A DNA stretch of 64,000 nt from Callipepla californica brunnescens (lineage: Eukaryota; Chordata; Aves; Galliformes; Odontophoridae). The notes under the pieces are model-generated. The model was not told the DNA's origin. It searched no databases and saw only the letters and a list, made by a program, of their open reading frames with translations. Made by a program: the position numbers and the translations under genes. Of the stretch, positions 24,007 to 35,793 are shown piece after piece. Position 1 is the first letter of the stretch; each line of letters starts with the position of its first letter. Where the stretch lies: the NCBI GenBank assembly GCA_023055505.1, contig JALIRH010000001.1, positions 8,000,467 to 8,064,466 of the forward strand, in the 5' to 3' direction.

Positions 24007-24044
24007 GGTAACAAGCAGGTAACAGTGGTAACAATGGTAACAAT
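24007..24044 (+). repeat. Four-copy GGTAAC(A) array with 9-11 bp spacing
   Basis: GGTAACA starts at 24007, 24018, 24027 and 24036. The last two units are identical 9-mers (GGTAACAAT) and the one before differs slightly (GGTAACAGT). GGTAAC is an RFX half site, so the array may be either a trivial minisatellite or a cluster of weak binding sites. Confidence 0.9.
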
Positions 24045-24332
24045 GACCACCAGTTCTGTGCTTGAGTTTGTTTTTCGTAACTGTATCGAGTCATTGGCCT
24101 TCTTACATGAACAAAAGCAGGAGAAGGATATTCTCTGCCTCTCCTTCACACACATCTGAGTGGTAGTGAATAAGCAGTTAAGAGCACAAAGCTGGATCTA
24201 AGTGTCTTCAGGAAGAGTGTTGGGGTTTGACTATTGTCTAACAATAAACAGCCAAGGTCAAAACACAGAACTGCATGACTAAGTCCCTGCAGTGGATTTA
24301 TGCTTTCTCTTGAATATTTGCTTGACAGTCTT

Positions 24333-24336
<4 letters not shown>

Positions 24337-24365
<29 letters not shown>
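24337..24365. repeat. A29 homopolymer
   Basis: Twenty-nine consecutive A residues, the longest homopolymer here. No processed pseudogene, polyadenylation signal at the proper distance or flanking target-site duplication could be recognised beside it. Confidence 0.97.
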
Positions 24366-24367
<2 letters not shown>

Positions 24368-26475
24368 ATTAGGGAGCCTCTTTATGCATTTACGTGTGTA
24401 TGTGTGTATCTGCATTGAGTGTGTGTCCCAACACCTACTCTTTTGAAGAGGTGTACGTTTTGAACGCTTTCCTGAAGGGGCTTGGCAGTGTCAGCATGGC
24501 AGTTTGAAGTCCATTTATTGCACCAACCACCCCAGAAAATTCAGGCAACGTAATAACTAGAAGTTATCTTGCAGCAGTGCTTCAGGGAGCCTTCACTGAG
24601 CTGCTCTGGCTGAGGCAGTCAGCAGACACAGGCAGAAGAGCCTTGGAGGAGTCTTAAAAGTCAAACACAAAAGCTTGTACAGAGACTGTTCCAGGTTAAG
24701 AAGGAAGTGGGCTGAGGACTGCCCTCAGTGTTCCAGGTCTTTAACTAGTCATATTTCTGACTTGCCCTAGCTTCTACATGTTGGTTCTGAATCAGGGCAG
24801 CCTTGGATCTAAAAACCATGAAAGATGTAGAATTACTTTCCCCACTGATATGTACGTAACCTAGAACTGATTTTTCAGTTCTCTAATCTGTACCTGCAGT
24901 GCTTTTTCTGGGAGTAGTGTAGTTTAGGACTATTAGAAGGCTGACCTTTGAATATAGATCTCTTTAGCCCCTTTCCTCTGCTGATTAATTCTCTTATGTC
25001 AATATTTATGTAATAATCTTGGGAATCTCTTTATTTGCATTTGGGAACTTATCCAGGGCTTGATTGTCTGGGTGAAAATACTGTTTACTGTATGTAAAAG
25101 CTTTTTCAGGTCAGGCAGAAAAGAAGTAGGTCAGATTTTATATCCCAGAATTTTGATCTGATGGATGGGAAAACAAAAATAAAAAGGCATCACATGGCTT
25201 AATGCTTTGAGAATTTTTTCTACTGGAGTTAGTCTGAGGACACTCAGACAAATCTGCATACACGGATATCAGGGCAATGATTAATAAATTAGTTCAGTTA
25301 CATGAAAATAAGCACATGGAATGCATTAAAGCTGCTTGAACTAGCTTTATTCATTTATAAATTTATTCAATTTATTCTCATTTGCCTTTGTTTGCAGCTC
25401 AAGCAGAAGACAGAAGGATAACATTGTCACATATTCACCTGGTAGTGTATAGAGTTGATATCTGCACACAGAAAAATATATTCTGTTCACCTTCTTACTG
25501 TCTCATCAGTCTTGGGCCAAGCTTTATACGTATTGTAATTTTTTAAAAGGTTAAATACAATATTCATTAAATTACCTTAAAGCTTTAATGGCAAACTTTG
25601 TAGCTAAATCCTTTCAGATCTTTTTCCTTTTATGAGTTACAGGGTCTGAAGTAGGACTGTGCAGTAATATCATTTCTGGTTAAGTTTTTTAACAGCAAAG
25701 ACCAAGGCAATAATGTCCTGGATGCTGCCAGGTGTCCATAAAATAACTCTTCTCTGGGGAGCTGAAAGGAATGCAAAGGGAAGCATTAACTGGCTTGGCT
25801 GGTAGCCTAACCTGCAGTGGCTTTGCCTGTACTGTGGGAAAACTTCCTGCAGTGTCACAGCCCTGCTACTATCAATTAGTGTCAATATGCACAAAGAGCA
25901 CCAGATATAAGACCAGTGTTCTGGAAATATAACAAGTAAAATGATGTTTTGCAGCAAGGCTGTACTTCTACTTTGTATGTGAAAGAGAATCCAAGAAAGG
26001 GGAAACAAAAGCAGATTAGTCATATTTCTAAATTTAGCTTTTTTTCCTTAAATACTACTGTTTCAGGTCATGGAAATTAATGAAGTCAATGTTATGAGAC
26101 AAAACGAATCCCACACTGACCTGATGTGAACTCATGAAGCCTGATAGGAGGATTTGTCAAAGAATGTTTGGGACATTTTTATATCATCCAATGGCTCCTT
26201 GTAACAGCAACTTCTATCGTGCAGCCAGTCAGCTAAGCAAACAAAATTGGCCCACTTCTCAGGCCTCCCCTCTAGTTCTGACAACAGACTTGATTTTCTT
26301 ACTCTGTTCAAAGGTTACTCATGATTCTTCACAGAGGAAAAAAAGTTTGTTGACTAGGAAAAGCAGACAGCATACATATCTCAAAAAAGATTTTCAAAAA
26401 CAGGACAGGGCATACAGTACATCTGCTCACAGTGCAGGAATTCTGTTCTTTGCTGGTCACTGTGCACAGAAGTTA

Positions 26476-26797
26476 GATATGAACTGTTAACCATTCAATA
26501 TTCATTTCTCTTTGTAACTTCTCTGCACTTCTCTGTGCTATGCAGTTCTGCACTGGGGCAGTGAAAGAGGTAAATATAACTCTACAGAAACTCAACTTGA
26601 TTCTCATTTGCATGGCTGACACTGCTGACACATGTCTGACACTGATATGAACTGTTAACCATTCAATATTCATTTCTCTTTGTAACTTCTCCTCTGCACT
26701 TCTCTGTGCTATGCAGTTCTGCACTGGGGCAGTGAAAGAGGTAAATATAACTCTACAGAAACTCAACTTGATTCTCATTTGCATGGCTGACACTGCT
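26476..26797 (+). repeat. Near-perfect direct duplication of about 151-154 bp
   Basis: The block 26476-26626 (151 bases) is repeated at 26644-26797 (154 bases). The only difference I find is a 3-base insertion (CTC) in the second copy, near 26690. A 17-base spacer (26627-26643) lies between and itself repeats the 'CTGACACT' ending. Each copy carries one perfect POU octamer ATTTGCAT (26606-26613 and 26777-26784) and one CTTTGT Sox-type core. The near identity implies a recent event. An open frame of 106 codons on the minus strand reads through both copies, but only as a by-product of the repeat. Confidence 0.97.
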
Positions 26798-27604
26798 AAC
26801 TGCCTCCCTTGGGTAACAAGGCCAACACTGACATTTCCTTGCTGTCAGCTCACCAGGAACAGAATAGAGCTTGCAAACTGGAATTCAGACCAGATAATAT
26901 GGTTAACAGTCATTGTGATCAATTTTCTGGCATTTAAATTCATCACTGCATCAGTAATAGCTGAAGCTTGGCTTACAATCCATACGAAGTTATCAGTACT
27001 TGTAGGTATCTTTCCCTGATGTACTGCTATATTTATTTTCTTGCATTTCGTAGTTTCTTTGTTTATGTGGAAATGACACTGCTATGTGATTTTAATTTTT
27101 TTTTTCTTTTTTCAAAATGAATTTGTGTCCTATTTGAGGGCACTCAGATGTTCAGTGTATAAAACAATGTTAGTTCATTACCAGTGATAATTCTGTAGGC
27201 CTTCAGTTTTGATAGTAGAATATGTTTCCCTGTGCACTGTTCTAGATTATACACAGTTCAGAGAACAAATGTGCTTTCTCCTTGAAAAAGGCAGCAAATG
27301 AGACTTCTTGATAGAGGTAGAAATAATGAAGTATCGTGCACTATTATGTGAGCAAACTCTAGACAATCCAGCTTGGATAGTGGTAATAACTCAGGTTAGT
27401 ACAGAGATCTGCCTAGATTAAAATTATGGCTCATAAAACTTCTGGCACATGAATGAATTCACTTACAGCTATAATCAACCTCTCCATGTGACACTGCATT
27501 GCGCCACTTACTCAGTATTTGAGGCCAATTGCTAGGTAGAAATCCAGGAGACTCCTGGAGTCCATTGAAAATAACCGGTCCAGGTATTTGACAAAGCAAA
27601 CCTG

Positions 27605-28680
27605 AGGTTAAGTGTCGCCAGACCTAGTGTTCACCAGTGCAGAGGAGATCAATAACGAGGTCATGACTGGAGGATGAGTTTGCGATTTCAAGGAATATAG
27701 ACCTGGGAAAGAGCTGAGTCAGGGCCCTGAACTTCCGAAGAGCTAAAGACTGGCTGTATAAGGAATTATTGGATGAGATCCTTTGGGAAACTTTTCTTAG
27801 TGACAACGTGGAAGTAGACGTGACAAGTGGAATAGAGCCAGCAACCCTTTATGGACATCTTCCTGGGTGCACAAGCACTTTCCATATCCCAGTGGAAGAA
27901 ATAAGAAAGAGAGGCAAGTAAATGGTATGGCTGACCAAGGAGCTTTTGTTAAACAGAGAAATACAGGCAGTGGAAGAATACAGGCATACACCGGCACGTG
28001 GCCTGGGAGGAATGCAGGAGTGCTGTCTGGATGTGCAGACAGGATCAGGAAAGACACATATGGAACTGAGCTTGGCCAAGGATATGAAAAATAACAGGAA
28101 GAGATTTTGCAGGTACATTGGTCAAAAGAGATAGGACAAAACAAGCGTGTACTCCCTCTGATAAGCAGAAAGGGAGAAGTGGCAACAAGGGACACAGAAA
28201 AAACAGATATTCAGTGAGTTCCCTGTCTCAGTCTCTTCACTGGAACTCAGGCTTCCCACATCTCTCACATCCCTGAAACCCCTAGGAGGTTGTTTGAAAA
28301 GAGAAATCTATCCCACTGCAAGCAAAGAGCAATTTCAAGAACACTTTGAGATTGCAAGTCCATGGGTCTATGGGGACTGATGACATGCATCCTATAATCC
28401 TGAAGGAACTGGCTGATGTGGTTCCAATGGCACTCTTTATGATATTTGAAAAGTCACAGCTGTCAGGCAACGTCTCCAGTTACTGGAAAAAGGGAAACAC
28501 CACTAACATTTTTAAGAAAGGTAGAAAGAAAAATCCAAGAATCTACAAGCCAGTGAACCTGGGAAGAACACGGAACAGCTACTCTTGCAAGGAAATGCAA
28601 GACTCGGAGGTGATCACTGACAGCCAGCATGCCTTCTTCAAGGGCAGTTCTTGTGGCCATCTATGATTTTTTCTGACAAC
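27605..28680 (+). mobile_element. CR1 LINE internal fragment (ORF2 linker to start of reverse transcriptase)
   Basis: Plus-strand translation, across several frameshifts, gives the CR1 ORF2 order. It starts with 'ALNFRRAKDWLYKELLDEIL' (about 27728-27790) and then an 'MVWLTKELL' block at 27922. 'MELSLAKDMKNNRKRFCRYI' follows near 28060-28125. At 28370-28660 come the reverse-transcriptase start blocks: a GTDDMHP motif (GPDGIHP in intact elements), 'LKELADV', 'MIFEKS', 'YWKKGN', 'IFKKGRKKNPRIYKPVNL' and finally 'VITDSQHAFFKGSSC'. It stops just after this, so the catalytic YADD-type region and the 3' end are absent. Many stops and indels mark it as dead and moderately old. The start is placed where similarity becomes visible. 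Confidence 0.88.
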
Positions 28681-29276
28681 ACCAGTTGCAATGTAATTCC
28701 CTTTGTGACCCTTATTATCTTCAGTTTACTCACAGCTTTGGAAGAAAACTTGCTCTTGAACAGTGACTGTGCAAGATCAAGACTTAAAGATCAGTTCAGA
28801 AAAGACACCTTGTAAGACCTAAATATATTTCACAGAAATATTCTAATCTGACTATATTCATAGAAATTGCCTATGAAAATTAAGTGAGAAAGTTCACTGA
28901 ATTACAAATGGCCATACTATCTTCATTAACATACTGTATTTCAGGGGGAAAAAAATTACGGATATATTTAAGCCTGTATCCTCTTGATTTTACTATGCTG
29001 TAAAACACATAAAACTGTTATTTTTCAAGTAAAGTTTGGTCTTCAACTTCTAGCTTCAAGCAACAGGAATGTAGAGTCATTTCTTATCTATCTGCTTACA
29101 TACTGTACTCTTCATTGCAGTATTTCCTGAGAAAAGAGAACCTGAGCTTTTCTAGATCTTAGCAGTTCTCCTGATAACAGCACAAAGCTACCACTACAGA
29201 TTATCAGATGGTATCCCGGATATTCTACATTTTGTACTTCTCTATGAATGGCTTATCTTGTAGATTAAATGCTTCC
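28681..29276. other. Unique DNA between two CR1 fragments
   Basis: No gene or repeat recognised. Sequence is AT-rich and stop-dense. Confidence 0.6.
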
Positions 29277-29640
29277 ATAGAATCAAAGAATCATCAAGGT
29301 TGGAAAAGACCTCCTGGATGATTTCAGTCCAACCATCCACCCATCACCACCATTTCCCACTAAACTGTGTCCCTTAGTACAACATCTGAACTTTTCTTGA
29401 ACACCTTCAGGGACAGTGACTCAACCACTTGTGCCAGACTACTCTTTCAGATCCAACCTGCACCTCCTTTGGTGCAACTTGAGGTCATTTCCTCTAGTCC
29501 TCTTGCTACTTATGAGGGAGAAGAAGCCAATCCCAACTTCATCAAGGCCTTCTATCAGGTAGTTGTAGAGAGCTATAGGGTCTCCCTTGAACCTCTGCTT
29601 CTCCAGAATAAACAATCTCAGTTCTCTCAGCTTCTGGTTG
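29277..29640 (-). mobile_element. CR1 LINE 3' end
   Basis: The plus strand begins ATAGAATCAAAGAATCATC, then AAGGTTGGAAAAGACCTCC, and continues through 'TCCAACCATCCACCCATCAC', 'CACCTTCAGGGACAGTGACT' and 'GGTGCAACTTGAGGTCATTTC' (in part). This is the reversed 3' region of a CR1 subfamily. The octamer tail is at the low-coordinate end. It is 5'-truncated at about 364 bases. It lies opposite in direction to the CR1 fragment at 27.6-28.7 kb and is a separate insertion. Confidence 0.93.
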
Positions 29641-30365
29641 TTTGGTTACAATAAGATTCTCTTAATCTTTAGCAGATACAAATTCAAACTTTAAAGTGCA
29701 TCTCTCTGATGTCTTTTTTTTTATTATTTCTAAGTAATTGATTCAATTCTAGAACTACTATTTCCCTAACTATGTAGTTGAAAAAAATAGTAACTTTCTT
29801 TCCCAGAGATAATAAAGAGCTATATTTCCTTGGTAAGTTGAGTTCCAAGACACAGGATACTAGAGACTTGTCAGTATGAAGGTGTATGAGGGGTCTCCTG
29901 ACATGGACTTATTTCCATTTTGTTTTTCTTTAGTAGTCAAAACAATTAAAGATAAGTATGCAATGGAATATTTCACAAATGTAACATTCAAACAGGTTGG
30001 TAATTGCACTATATTCCTTACTGCAATTACATCTGAGCAGCTGAAAAGTGCACAGAAGGAAATCGCAGTTTGGTAAGGATACTGGAGAGCTGTCTTCACA
30101 AACAGTTCAAGGAGATAGTGAAATGATCTGCCTGTACTGATTTATTTCGTGAATTATAAAAGAAGAATTTGCTTAGTTCTTCTGAAACTTGACCTAGATC
30201 CATAGAAATTCATGGAACTGCTATAATGACTTCATGTGTTTTCATGTGCAGACCCCTTAAAATATGTCATTTAAACAGTACAGAATAAATTCATCCCTAG
30301 AGTAATTTTATCAAAGTAAATTGAGTTATTCTTCTGCTAATTTTCCCTAAGTGTAAATTATAAGA
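29641..30365. other. Unique AT-rich DNA
   Basis: No gene or repeat recognised. Open frames on both strands near 29.87-30.1 kb overlap each other and show no domain. Confidence 0.6.
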
Positions 30366-30936
30366 GAGCTGTTCTGAAAGTATTGCTTCCTATTTTATTA
30401 TGTTGTCCTATGACATCAGAGGTTGGTCACTGGAATGTTAGTGGTATGACAGTAGAGGTTACACCTTCCCACCAATATTCCAATAAATGTTGCTACCATG
30501 TGATAGATGGCAGCAGAGGGGCAGTCTGACCAGACAGTGTCTGCCATGGAAGTGTGTATGAGGTAAAAGTGTGGAGCAGAATTCCTCTGTGCAGAAAAAT
30601 TAGCACCCACTGACATTCACTGATGATTGCTGAATGAATATGGAGTCCAAACAGTGGATGTGAACTCAGTGAGGCAGTAGATGATGTGATTCTCTGGTAG
30701 AAACAGCACCTGAAAAATGAGCTATGTTCCAGATGGACACACACGGGTGTCACACCAGAGAGTGAAGAGGACCTGTATCAGCTCATACATGTGAATCAAC
30801 TAATGGTGATGACTACATCAAAATACAGTGGTTTATAGCTGATGTATATATTTTTATTGGTGTTATTGTGCTCTTTGTATATGTTGTAGTTTCCATGGAA
30901 ATAACTGGGAGGCGTTCCTTTTGGAGAGACCTGCAT
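30366..30936 (+). mobile_element. Mariner-family DNA transposon remnant, internally deleted (Galluhop-like)
   Basis: The left end 'CTGAAAGTATTGCTTCCTAT' (30374-30393) and the right end 'GGGAGGCGTTCC..TTGGAGAGACC' (about 30908-30932) are diverged inverted copies, as in mariner terminal repeats. From ATG 30546 one plus frame gives the start of a mariner transposase: MEVCMR, then 'AEFLCAEKLAPTDIH' and 'LLNEYGVQTVDVNSVRQ', the N-terminal helix-turn-helix part. It is broken by stops TAA (30564), TGA TGA and TAG, the last three at places where CGA or TGG codons would be expected. The element is about 570 bases, while intact mariners are near 1.3 kb. Most of the catalytic domain is deleted, leaving only distal coding and right-end sequence. 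It cannot move itself. I base the Galluhop name on remembered similarity. Confidence 0.85.
30546..30690 (+). pseudogene. Mariner transposase N-terminal fragment (pseudogene)
   Basis: This is the readable start of the transposase inside the mariner remnant. It would normally encode the DNA-binding paired-type helix-turn-helix domain that recognises the terminal repeats. At least four in-frame stops occur within about 45 codons, and the DDD catalytic domain is not present downstream. No functional protein is possible. Confidence 0.8.
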
Positions 30937-33659
30937 ACATTCATTCATTCACTTACTCTTCCTTTCACTAATTCGAACAGCACCTCAGTGTTCTGTAAAC
31001 TGCATGCTTACTGGAAAAAGAGAGGAAATGTGCACTATGAAGAACATTAGCTAACAAGAAATACGGTTTCGAAAAGTACTCCCTTCAGTACACATTTTTA
31101 AATAACTTCAGTAATTATGAAACTTGCAGGAAAGAAGTCAGGGGGACACTCTTCATATTCCATTACATTTTTGGTTTCTATCTGATGAAAACAGTACAAA
31201 ACTGGAACAAACAATGCGTCAGGGATGATTATGTAACGTGAGATGAAGAAATATTTCTCAATTCAGTGCCAGGAAAGCTACAGGCAATTCTGGAAGTCAC
31301 ATGCTTTCTGGTGCATTTCTGTTTTTGTATCTCGTACAAAAGGGTAGCCCTATTTCGGAAGTAGCAGGAGGAAACGGTCAATAGAGAAGATCTTTTCTGT
31401 GTTTGTGAATTCCGGTTAAACACAATGAGCACATTCTTCCTTCTCTCTTTTGTGTGCTTGGTTCTTGTAGTAGTGAAAGTTAAACGGATAGAAAGAGATC
31501 AATGGGGACATTGTTGAACTGACCTCTGGTGACCATCTGAAAACAAATGAGGGCCATTAGATGGACACTGCTCTAGTTTGCAATATCTGCTTTAGATATT
31601 AATTTCCAGATAGGTCCCTATCCATATTCCATACTGTTACGTTTTCTTTATAGTGTCATTGAATAAAAAATGCCAGTGGAAGAATAGACACTGTTTCCTA
31701 AGAAAACAGCAGATTAATAGCTGGGGAGAAAAGAATAAAGCAATATAAAACCCAGGGGATTTTGCATAATAACATACAACATTTCTGAAAAGTAATGACA
31801 AAATTACAATTGGAGCTATGAAAAAAGAAAAATTAAGTACAATTCAACTTATTTGTCACAGAACAACACTCTGCCATTTCTTCTGTCCCAAGTTGGCAGC
31901 ATGTCTGTGGGATGAAGACGCTGACCAAACCATCCACTTCTGTGCAGAATTCAGTCAATGGACAGATCAGTTACCTAAGGCTGGCTGAACTGTCACGATA
32001 ACCGATAATTTACAAATTTTACTTAAGTGTCTGTGTAAGACTTAACTCAGTTGCCCTAAAATATTGTCATGTGCCATTTGATACTTAAGCATTTAGACTG
32101 TCAGTGACAGCTGCATACAGCATAGGGTCTATCGTAGGCAACCTTCTGCCAAGTAGCAGGTGGAGGGCAGATAGGATAGCCTGAGTAAGGCAAGAGGAGC
32201 AACACTTAACACTTATGCTCTGATAGCTGAATCCCTCTTTAAGGACGGAATTCAGACTGCAAAGGAAAATGCCTATCTTTAGGAATCTAGATGAACAAAA
32301 CTTTATGTGCATAACTAACTATGCACATCTTACTATTTTTGTACATTGTTTCAGTATCTTGAGATTTCACCAACTGTAGTAATTAAATTCCTATTCTTTA
32401 CAGAAAAAAAACATGTATTTCACGACAGAGCAACTCAAATTTGGTCTCTTGATTTGAAAGCTAAACCCTACCTCAAGGTCCACATCCACCAAGGAGGTAA
32501 ATAAAATTAATCATTTGGATGATTTTGTTTTCTGGAAATGAGAACCATGTGAATTGCTGATTGAGGCTAGCAAAAGCCTTTACTCAGTCCTGTGGGTGAG
32601 CAGAAGAAACAAGGACTACTAGGAGACAGGTGAAAGAGAAGATTTTTTTTCCTCCTCTAGGAATCTACTATCAGCACTACTGTTATTTTCTGTAATGTTG
32701 CTTTCTCTTCTCAGAAATGGAGAGAGAGTAGCACACAAAAGCAACTTCCCCTTTTCTTCTGTCAAAGGGAAAAAAATATCAAGAGGAAAATTGGTGTTTT
32801 TTTTTTAGAGGATATTTTTCCTTTCGTTGTTTTATGTTCTCTTTTATGGAATGACCCTAGATGAGGAAAACAAAACACAAGACCAAAACAATCCTTTTGT
32901 TCCCTTTTACTGAACTCTATACCAGATGGTGTTTTTCATTCAGGCTGTAATCCATATGAGGGGCGGACAAATTTTTACAGAAAGTCCCAGGTAGTTTCCT
33001 CTGAGTTTTGCTTCTTCCTCTTTTTGTTAACTGACATTTACTTATCATTAGTGGGGAAGATAATATCAAGAGAAATGTGCACTGCCTAGTGTCTCTGTAC
33101 TTAAATATACTGAACTACAGTTCTGGCTCTAATTCCACAAACTGTCCAAAAGATATGATTTAAGTACATTATGTATCTTTCTATTTTGAAAACCCTTCAA
33201 ACAACTTATGTATATATTTTTCTTTCATTGCTGGTGATCCAAACACTGAAAGAAGGAAAGACACCACACAGAGAGACTTGCCTAACTTTATAGACAAATG
33301 AAAATTTGAAATTGAAATTGCAAATGTCTGACAATGTCAACTAAAAGTATAATTAAAGAAATTAACATTCTAAACATTCTTGATTGATTAACGGGCTCAG
33401 CTAAGATTTTTATCCTAAATTTGAGCATATTTGTTTTCTGAAGATTTCAAGGATAAAAATACTGTTTTTAAAATCAGATAAAATAGTTCAGATCCTTCTC
33501 TCAGTTAAACACAATACCTGTATTACTTAGGCAGAATGTCTGTACTGAATTTATAAGATTGACAGATGGACATAAAAGAAGACAGATTCTCATTCACAGA
33601 ATATTAAACATTCTTTGCATATTTTGAGGTTTTTAGCATATTTTGAGTTTTTACGTATT
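30937..33659. other. Unique AT-rich DNA, no supported gene
   Basis: No gene or clear repeat is recognised. A 19/18-base direct repeat (GCATATTTTGAG...) sits at 33617-33653, just before the next CR1 fragment. The block 32085-32200 is slightly richer in G and C but unidentified. Confidence 0.6.
33617..33653 (+). repeat. Short tandem duplication (19 + 18 bp)
   Basis: GCATATTTTGAGGTTTTTA at 33617-33635 is repeated, less one G, at 33636-33653. It ends about 7 bases before the CR1 fragment begins. Confidence 0.9.
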
Positions 33660-33795
33660 ACTCAGAGAGGTGGTGGAGTCTCCTTCTCTGGAGATATTCA
33701 AGACCCGCCTGGATGCCTACCTGTGCAACCTGGTCTCAGGAGCTGCTTTGGCAGGGGGGTTGGTCCCTTCCAACCCCTACAGTTCTGTAAGGCTG
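33660..33795 (+). mobile_element. CR1 LINE 3' end, short
   Basis: The plus strand runs 'CAGAGAGGTGGTGGAGTCTC', 'GATATTCAAGACCCGCCTGG', 'GCCTACCTGTGCAACCTGG', 'TTGGTCCCTTCCAACCCC' and a short tail 'CAGTTCTGTAAGGCTG'. This is the direct-orientation CR1 3' end with its last coding residues (RGGGVSFSGDIQDPPGCL region) and 3' untranslated part. It is only about 135 bases, strongly 5'-truncated, and close to consensus. Confidence 0.95.
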
Positions 33796-34390
33796 TAGGG
33801 GTGTAGCAAGGGTCGGGCTACACTATAGTTTGAACGCAGGATGTATCCTGATGTTTTCCAGTGTACAAAACAAAAGGTAATTTTAAGAGGATGTTAATGA
33901 CCAAAGTTTTCATCCTGCTTCACCCAGTATTTTCCATCATGTGAGACACTTTAAGCAAATATTAGGGTGTGTTACCCCTGTGTCTTTAGGAGAATCTAAC
34001 CAGAGGAACTGACAAGTAGTAAGCAATACCACTATTTTGAGTTATGTACAGACAAGGGGTCTGGTCCTATTCTGGGAATTTTTTCTACACTTGAGGAATA
34101 AGTAATGTTTTCTATTCTCAATAATTCAGACTAAACTACCTGAGAAAGACCCATTTTACCAAGAGGAAACACAGCAATTGCTAAAGAAACTCTTCACTGA
34201 AGCACTATTAAACCCAGTTCAGTGTCTACACACGAAATAAGAAAACCTCAAAAATAATAATCTTCCATCTAGAAAAATCACTGTATTGCCATAGAAAACT
34301 TCCTGCATGAAGTATAAACTGATGTGTCCTTTGAAGGCAAATATGCAAATTTACTTATTTCCTTAATAAGGAAATTCTATGTAGAAACTG

Positions 34391-34413
34391 CAGAACTTGC
34401 AGAACTTGCAGAA
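34391..34413 (+). repeat. 9-bp tandem repeat (CAGAACTTG), 2.5 copies
   Basis: CAGAACTTG occurs twice and then CAGAA, with no mismatch. Confidence 0.95.
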
Positions 34414-35755
34414 TGTGTCAGATAGAATTTGTCCATATTTGCTATTTGCTTATTAATACAACTCCTTAAAATATGTAGCAAAATATTCCGGACTTGCATC
34501 ATATACACAAAGTTCTCCTTTTCTGCTTTTAATTTTTGTGTAATTTAGACAATTATTTCCTCTTCTGAATCCAAGGTAGTTCCCCCAGTACTACCCTGGT
34601 ATGAAATCCAGCATGAACAAAATTCAAATGAAAGTCAGTAAACATAATACTTGCATCACTGCAACTTCCTGAGTCCTAGAAATGGCCTACATTTTGTGAG
34701 AGGTCACTTAGATTTGAGGTTGCAGGGTCAAGCACTCGTTGGTGGAAAAAAATCATCCATTAATGATTCAGACAAAAATTGAGAAATTTTGTGAAAAAAA
34801 AATAAAATTCTTCTGTGACTTAGTTTTCTTTCTTACATATGCAACTATCAAAGGCAGATATTGAAAGTCTTCTTTTCCAGCTCCGCTGTTAATCATTCTG
34901 AAGCATAAAAATGGAATTCAGACTTCTCTCTAAGGAAGCGTAGACGCATTCAGAAGCTTTCACTCCAGCTTGTAGCTTGATATGCCAGAATGAAATCTGA
35001 AAACTGACTGAAATTATTTGCCCTTTCAAGGACATGTTCCTGCATGCAGTGTGATCTGTGACCTGTAATAAATCAAGCATGCATAACTATGAACTAACTC
35101 ACTACTTTTCAATAGTGTGCTATCTCCCTCCAATTAAATATCTGCTTGGCTTACCTCTGTAAAGATTATTCATTACAGTGTTATAATGTTGCTATCTTTC
35201 ATTTCACTAGAAAACAAAACAAAATAAAACAACGTTAATACCCATCTGGATAGTAAATTCTATTACTGCATTTTCCTAAGTAAAATACATTTCTTCATGA
35301 CTCTTCCATTAATTATTTCTTTCCTGATAAATCTTCTTGTATTACTGCATTTGTTATAAAGTAAGGAGCGCCTTCTGGCCATTGAATGAAGGAGATATGA
35401 AGGCTAGTCTGAACACAGTGATTAAGGAATAATTAGGATAAAACAAGTCCTGATCTATTTCCATACCGATTTTGTACCAGCCACAAATAACACTGAAAGA
35501 AAGGGGCCAGAATTTAGAAGGGAGTAAAAAAAAAGTGAATGTCAGTGAAGTATTTTGACATTTAAACACATGTAGCAAAATTATATTTGATGCAGATCTG
35601 TATATTTTTTACCACTGTCTGCTTTTTAAGTGCATTACCTTCCAACAAGAACACTCATTTAAGGTAGATTCTTTCTGTATAGACTTGAAGAATGAAACAG
35701 TGCACTTCAAATTCTTAAAGCATGTCACAACTATTATGTGCAGCTTCCAAAGAAA

Positions 35756-35793
35756 ATGAAAACAAAACAACCAAAAACAAACAAACAACAACA
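35756..35793. repeat. A/C-rich simple repeat
   Basis: Irregular AAAAC/AAAC/CAA units. Simple sequence of low information. Confidence 0.85.

Larger units (their letters stand above)
23476..27604. other. Unique DNA with local tandem repeats, no supported gene
   Basis: No gene is recognised. Open frames of 117 codons (25670-26023, minus) and 118 codons (26134-26490, plus) have no identifiable domain. The interval holds a GGTAAC array (24007-24044), an A29 tract (24337-24365) and a direct duplication (26476-26797). Confidence 0.6.

Noticed and set aside
24337..24365. A29 tract as the tail of a processed pseudogene
   Set aside because: No recognisable coding sequence, polyadenylation signal at the right distance or target-site duplication precedes or flanks it.
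26473..26793. 106-codon minus-strand frame made of two near-identical halves
   Set aside because: The internal repeat simply reflects the DNA duplication; there is no domain or start context supporting a protein.
29367..29654. 95-codon plus-strand frame
   Set aside because: Antisense to a CR1 3' end.
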